Source: Neoceratodus forsteri (taxonomy: Eukaryota; Chordata; Ceratodontiformes; Ceratodontidae). From it: 64,000 nucleotides of DNA. Every line of letters begins with the position of its first letter. Position 1 is the stretch's first letter. Below the pieces are notes generated by a model that was not told the origin of the DNA, searched no databases, and was given only the letters and a program-made list of their open reading frames with translations. The stretch is from assembly GCA_016271365.2 (NCBI GenBank), contig CM057456.1:612565501-612629500 (forward strand), in the 5' to 3' direction. Positions 60,050-64,000 of the stretch are shown here, in pieces. Both the position numbers and the translations under genes were made by a program.

Positions 60050-61100
60050 TGAGGTCCCAAAACCAGCATCCCGGCATGACTCGAGGTCGATGTGGTAGTG
60101 AGTGATGAAGGTGTTTGCTGACTTCCAGGAAGCAGCCCGACAGATTTCCTGGATAGGGATGTCCCTGGAAGCAGCCACCGATGCAGCAGTATGGCAGGTA
60201 GAATGAGCTCTTATCCCTCTGGGAGGCTACTTGTCCGCCAATTTGTACCACAGACCTATGCATGACGTGATCCATCTTGCAACAGTCCATTTGGCTGCAG
60301 GTCTGCCAGAAGCGGCTTCAGCATAGGTGACAAATATCTGGTGAACCTCTCCTCAAATTTCCGCAGTCCTCTCCTTATAATACAAGAGGACTCATCTCAG
60401 GTCCAAGGTATGGAGCCTGTACTCTACCTCCAAAGTGTAATTAGGGTAGTAAACCGGCAGAATCAAGACCTGGTTAAGGTGAAACTCTGACACCACCTTC
60501 GGAAGCAATTTAGGGTGGGGCCGTAGAACAACCTTGTCCCTGTGGAAGACCAGATAAGCGGAGTCCACTGAAAGCGCCTGGAGCTCCCCTGTCCTTTTGG
60601 CAGACGTGATAGCCACCAGGAAGGCCGCCTTCCACGCCAACTGTGACAAGGCTCACTTGTGCATTAGTTCGAATGGCTTGCCCATGAGCTTTGCCAGTAC
60701 CAGCAGTAGATCCCATAGAGGTGGAGGTTCATGCAGTGGAGGGGATATGTGACCCAGGCCTTTGAAAAAGTGCCCAGCCACTGTCTCCTGCGCAGTCGGT
60801 GGACCGGCCCATGCCCGGTAAGCAGAGATGGCAGCCAGGTGCACCCTAAGGGTCGATAACCGTAGACCCCCTTTGGAGAGAAACCAAAGGTAGTCGAGAA
60901 TGTTAGCCACAGAGCAGGATAAGGGGTCCAGACTCTTACTCCTGAGACACCAAATGGAAATCCTTTTCCATTTGAAGGCATAACATTTCCTGGTCGATTC
61001 TTTTCTGGATGCCTCCACCACGGTGTAGACATCCTCTGAAAGACCCAAAGCCTGGAACTCTAGCCGCTCAGGTACCAGGCTGTGAGATGCAAGGATTGAA
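60050..61100 (-). pseudogene. E14 tyrosine recombinase
   Basis: Core-binding LEFQALGLSEDVYTVVEASRKESTRKCYAFKWKRISIW (60940-61070). LAWKAAFLVAITSAKRTGELQALSV (60570-60640) shows KR where family members have RR. FHRDKVVLRPHPKLLPKVVSEFHLNQ follows. HSTC-like codons lie near 60205 (E6 has HSTR; the plus strand reads GGCAGGTAGAATG). FITHYHIDLES lies near 60090 with Tyr kept. Two frame changes. The 223-residue frame 60653-61324 covers MT end plus YR N-terminus. Confidence 0.83.
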
Positions 61101-61446
61101 GGTCCGGATGGAATACCTTCCCCTGATTTAGAGAGATCAGGTCCAGGCGTGTGCAAAGCCGCTCCGGTGGCCTGCAGCTGAGGCCGAGGAGATCGGGAAA
61201 CCAGAACTGGCGTGGCAAGTCTGGGGCTACCAGAATCACCTTCGCCTTGTCCCTCCTCACGTTGAGGAGCACCTTGTGGATCAAGGGAAATGGAGGGAAG
61301 GCGTAGAGGAGGCCTGGGGTCCACAGGCTCGAGAAGGCATCCCCCTGAAGCGAACCCTGCTAAGGGGGGCCGGCATGAAACAGCCTCAGCTTGGTGTTTT
61401 TCCTGGTGGCAAACTGGTCCACCATCGGTTTGCCCCAGTGGAAGAA
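61060..61446 (-). pseudogene. E14 MT-related domain
   Basis: IHKVLLNVRRDKAKVILVAPDLPRQFWFPDLLGLS (61150-61284), preceded by the codons for LHAFPPFPLI (about 61290). It is cut at 61446 by E15. The remainder of pol is outside the window. Confidence 0.78.
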
Positions 61447-61611
61447 ATGGAAATTACGTATCTACTGTAATTCTTGATCTTCTTGGACGAAGTCTCCACC
61501 ACTCATTTACACTAATGGGAGAGTACCGAGCCAATAATCCCCCGAGAGGGCGGCAGGAGAAACCAAGAGCTCACAAATTCAGAACAGAAGTCCATTAAGG
61601 ATGTTTCTGCC

Positions 61612-62510
61612 AAACTAAATATGTCTGGCATGGACATCCAGGGCACAGTGCTTGATGAAAGTAGGCACTGAGCTCCAGGCAGCCGCACTGCAAATACCTG
61701 CAATGGGCACGTTGTGTATTTCCGCCAGGGATGCCGCGACCGCTCTAGTAGAGTGAGCGTACACTCTGCCCTCCAGCTTAACCTGCACCATGGAATAACA
61801 GTGGTGAAGGCATGCCACCAGCCATGATGAAATGCATCTGGTAGCAACAGGTTGACCCAGCCGGGTCTCAGTGAAGGAAACTAACAGTTGTTGAGCTTTG
61901 CGAAATCCTTTTGTTCTCTCTAAATAGAAACGCAGAGCTCTTTTGATGTCCAAAGAATGAAGGGAATGCTCCCCTTCATTCTGGAAGTTCGCAAAATAAG
62001 TAGGAAGGACCAAAAGTTGGTTTAGATGGAATTCTGAAACAACCTTAGGGAAAAACTTAGGATGGGTTCTAAGAACTACTTTGTCTTTATGAAATACAGT
62101 ATACGGAGGGTCTGTGACCAAGGCATGTATCTCAGAGACCCTGCGGGCTGAGGTAATGGCCACCAGGAAGGCTGTTTTCTAAGTGAGAAATTTCAACTCG
62201 CAGGTAGCTAGAGGCTCGAAAGGCTTTCGAGTGAACATGTCCAGCACAAGATTAATGTCCCAGGCTGCAACTGGACATCTGATAGGAGGTCTGGTATGCA
62301 GAATTCCTTTAAGAAACCTCTTAACCACAGGTAACTGAGCCAGTGACAAGGAAAGTACTGGCTCATGATAAGCTGAAATGGCACAAAGGTGAACCTTGAC
62401 TGTAGAGTATTGCAGACCTGAATTTGAAAGGTCTAAAAGGTACTCTAGAACTTTATTGGCTGGACAGGAAAAAGGATTCAAAAAAGATTTTGCACATCAG
62501 GGCGAAAAAC
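61612..62510 (-). pseudogene. E15 tyrosine recombinase, tyrosine replaced by cysteine
   Basis: A 182-residue open frame (61615-62163): AITSARRVSEIHALVTDPPY (first Arg), FHKDKVVLRTHPKFFPKVVSEFHLNQ, RALRFYLERTKGFRKAQQLLVSF, VYAHSTRAVAASLAEIH (HxxR), then PTFIKHCALDV where all other copies have KHYSLD. The codon is TGT, so the nucleophile is Cys. A stop (TAG) replaces the Trp of the usual TWKTAF at about 62177. Core-binding part at 62179-62481 (NKVLEYLLDLSNSGLQYSTVKVHLCAISAYHE). Confidence 0.86.
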
Positions 62511-64000
62511 GCTTTTATTTGGCTGTGTAAGTTTTCCTAGTGGCTGGCTTGCCAAGCCCTAGATTTCTGGAGCAGAAGAGAGGCAGTTTTGTGTTGAGTG
62601 AGGATGCAAAAAGGTCCAGGTCTGGAGTTCCCCACTCTGCGAATAGTGACTGAACTACGGTTGAGTCGAGGGACCATTTGTGAGGATCTGTCTCTGTTCT
62701 TCTGAAATGGTCTGCCAGTTCGTTCTGCACTTCCGGCAGGCAGACCGCTTGAATTGGAGCCTTGTGCTCCACGCACCATTCCCACACTCTCATCGCTTCC
62801 CTGCATAAGGGGTAAGAGTGAGCACCGCCCTGCTTGTTGATGTAATACATCACTGCTTTGTTGTCCGTTTGAAGGAGAATGTTCTTGTGACAGAGAATGT
62901 CTTTCAAAGCCCGGACTGCATAAAGGACGGCTCTCATTTCTAAGACATCTATGTGAAGCTGGGACTCATCCTGAGTCCACGTACCTTGAGTGTGGAGAGT
63001 CTGACAGTGAGCTCCCCACCTCTTCAAGGACGCGTCCGTGGTAATGGAAATCTGATGATCCAGGGGAGCAAAGGGATACCCCCTTCCAGAAGATTGTCCT
63101 CTTGCGACCACCAGGTGAGTGACTTCTTCAGAGGTTCTGTCACCTTGATGAGAAAGGACCGAGGGTGAGTGGTTGGGGAGTACTGAGCATCCATTGAGAG
63201 GTTCTCATGTGGAGGCATGCAAGGGGTACAGTGAACACCGATGATACCATGAGACCTAGCATCCGTTGCATCGAGACAGCTCGAACCGAGCTGTTCTCTC
63301 TGATGTATCGGGCCATCTGTAGGATAGCGCTCCTTCTGTCCTCGGGTAGAAAAGCTTTCACACAGGAAGTGTCCAGAACAGTTCCTATGAAAATGAGCCT
63401 CTGGGAGGGCTGCAACTGCGATTTCTTGAGATTTAGCAGGACTCCCATGGACATGAGAAAGTCTGAGGCCGTGGCTACGACATCGAGAGTTCCTTGCCTG
63501 GAACAGGGCTTGCTAGAAGCCAGTCGTCCAGATATGGGAACACTTGTATTCCGATTTTTCTGAGATGCTCTGCGAGAACTGCACAACACTTTGTAAAACT
63601 CGAGGTGCCGAGGACAGCCCAAAGGGCAGGACTCTGAACTGATAATGCTGGCCCGAAGCCACAAACCTTAGGTATTTGTGATGCCTTGGGCGAATAGGAA
63701 TATGTTGGTAAGCATCCTGCATGTCCAGGGAGGCTAACCAGTCATGTTGATGAAGCAAGGGTAACAGGGTTCCTAGCAATATCATTCTGAATTTCTCTTT
63801 GGGAAGAAATTTGTTCAATTTTCTGAGGTCCAAAATGGGGCGCATACTCCCGGTTTTCTTTGGAACTAGAAAGTAATGCGAGTAGGACCCTGTGTTCTAT
63901 TGATCCAGTGGAACTACTTCCACTGCTCTGTTGTTCAGAAAGCCTTGTATCTCGGAGGCGAGAAGTTCTGACAAGTATTGACAGTTTGGCTGCCATTGGG
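62511..64000 (-). pseudogene. E15 RNase H and reverse transcriptase, partial
   Basis: RT fingers at 63700-63845 (MRPILDLRKLNKFLPKEKFRMI, HDWLASLDMQDAYQHIPIRPRH, RVLPFGLSSAPRV). VFPYLDDWLL codons at about 63515-63545 in a second frame. Thumb VLLNLKKSQLQPSQRLIFIGTVLDTS. A 198-residue frame (62515-63111) covers RNase H: ITTDASLKRWGAH (K in place of G or L), IDVLEMRAVLYAVRAL, LLQTDNKAVMYYINKQGGAHS, ELADHFRRTETD, then WGTPDLDLFASSLNTKLPLFC at the MT start. The MT domain is cut short. Confidence 0.85.

Larger units (their letters stand above)
59890..61446 (-). mobile_element. E14: beta DIRS element, YR/MT part
   Basis: Beta ICR at 59890-59990, then YR and MT-like coding to about 61446, where E15 starts. 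The left ITR is not recognised. The right portion (RNase H, RT, gag) is beyond E15 and outside the window. The closest relative is E6. The E6 paralogue CCAGTGGGAGAACAGATC shows the E15 target as GGAGAAC, again a GAA. Confidence 0.83.
61447..64000 (-). mobile_element. E15: distant DIRS element running off the right edge
   Basis: Begins with GGAAATTACGTATCTACTG, then YR, MT-like, RNase H and RT on the minus strand. It is not close to alpha, beta or gamma, so it defines a fourth lineage here. Only about 160 bases separate its left end from the YR stop, so the left ITR/ICR portion is shortened or the ICR is within 61447-61600. The right half is outside the window. Confidence 0.8.

Overview
The window is vertebrate nuclear DNA. 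It carries one recognisable host gene, part of KBTBD2 on the minus strand, inside an unusually dense field of DIRS-1-like (tyrosine-recombinase) retrotransposons. I resolve about 15 elements or fragments, named E1 to E15 from left to right. All except E12 are coded on the minus strand, the same strand as KBTBD2. The abundance of DIRS elements and a tRNA-derived CORE-type SINE fit an amphibian (caecilian or salamander) or another DIRS-rich vertebrate with a large genome. The species cannot be fixed from sequence alone.

The elements share one architecture. In coding direction they run: inverted terminal repeat (ITR), leader, gag with a zinc-knuckle-like Cys/His motif, reverse transcriptase (RT, YLDD), RNase H, a DAM-like methylase-related domain (MT), tyrosine recombinase (YR, with R...HxTR...HY), an internal complementary region (ICR) and the second ITR. 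By termini and protein similarity they sort into alpha (E1, E3, E5, E9, E10, E11), beta (E2, E6, E14, and the divergent plus-strand E12), gamma (E4, E7, E8, E13) and a more distant group (E15).

Bases 1 to about 42,175 read as one nested complex. E5 is the outermost element. E4 lies in the YR of E5, E2 lies in the RT/gag region of E4, and both E1 and E3 lie in E2. E6 and E7 lie in the gag of E5, and E8 probably lies in the E5 leader. E9 sits next to the YLDD codons of E8, and E10 sits in the YR of E9. This gives two separate four-level chains. E11 (42272-47916) sits alone in host DNA. Host-like sequence follows, then the old plus-strand E12 (48869-54509). The last coding exon of KBTBD2 (54871-56401) and the intron upstream of it come next. 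That intron carries E13, E14 and E15, and E15 runs off the right edge.

No element has all its genes open. E9, E10 and E11 keep full length and clear ITR/ICR structure. E3 and E5 have lost the RT palm, E11 has YLDN, E12 has YLDG, and E12 and E15 have lost the recombinase tyrosine. KBTBD2 reads as a real spliced exon (acceptor present, BACK and Kelch regions conserved) but has one extra base in a T triplet at 56116-56118. This is either a sequence error or a real frameshift.
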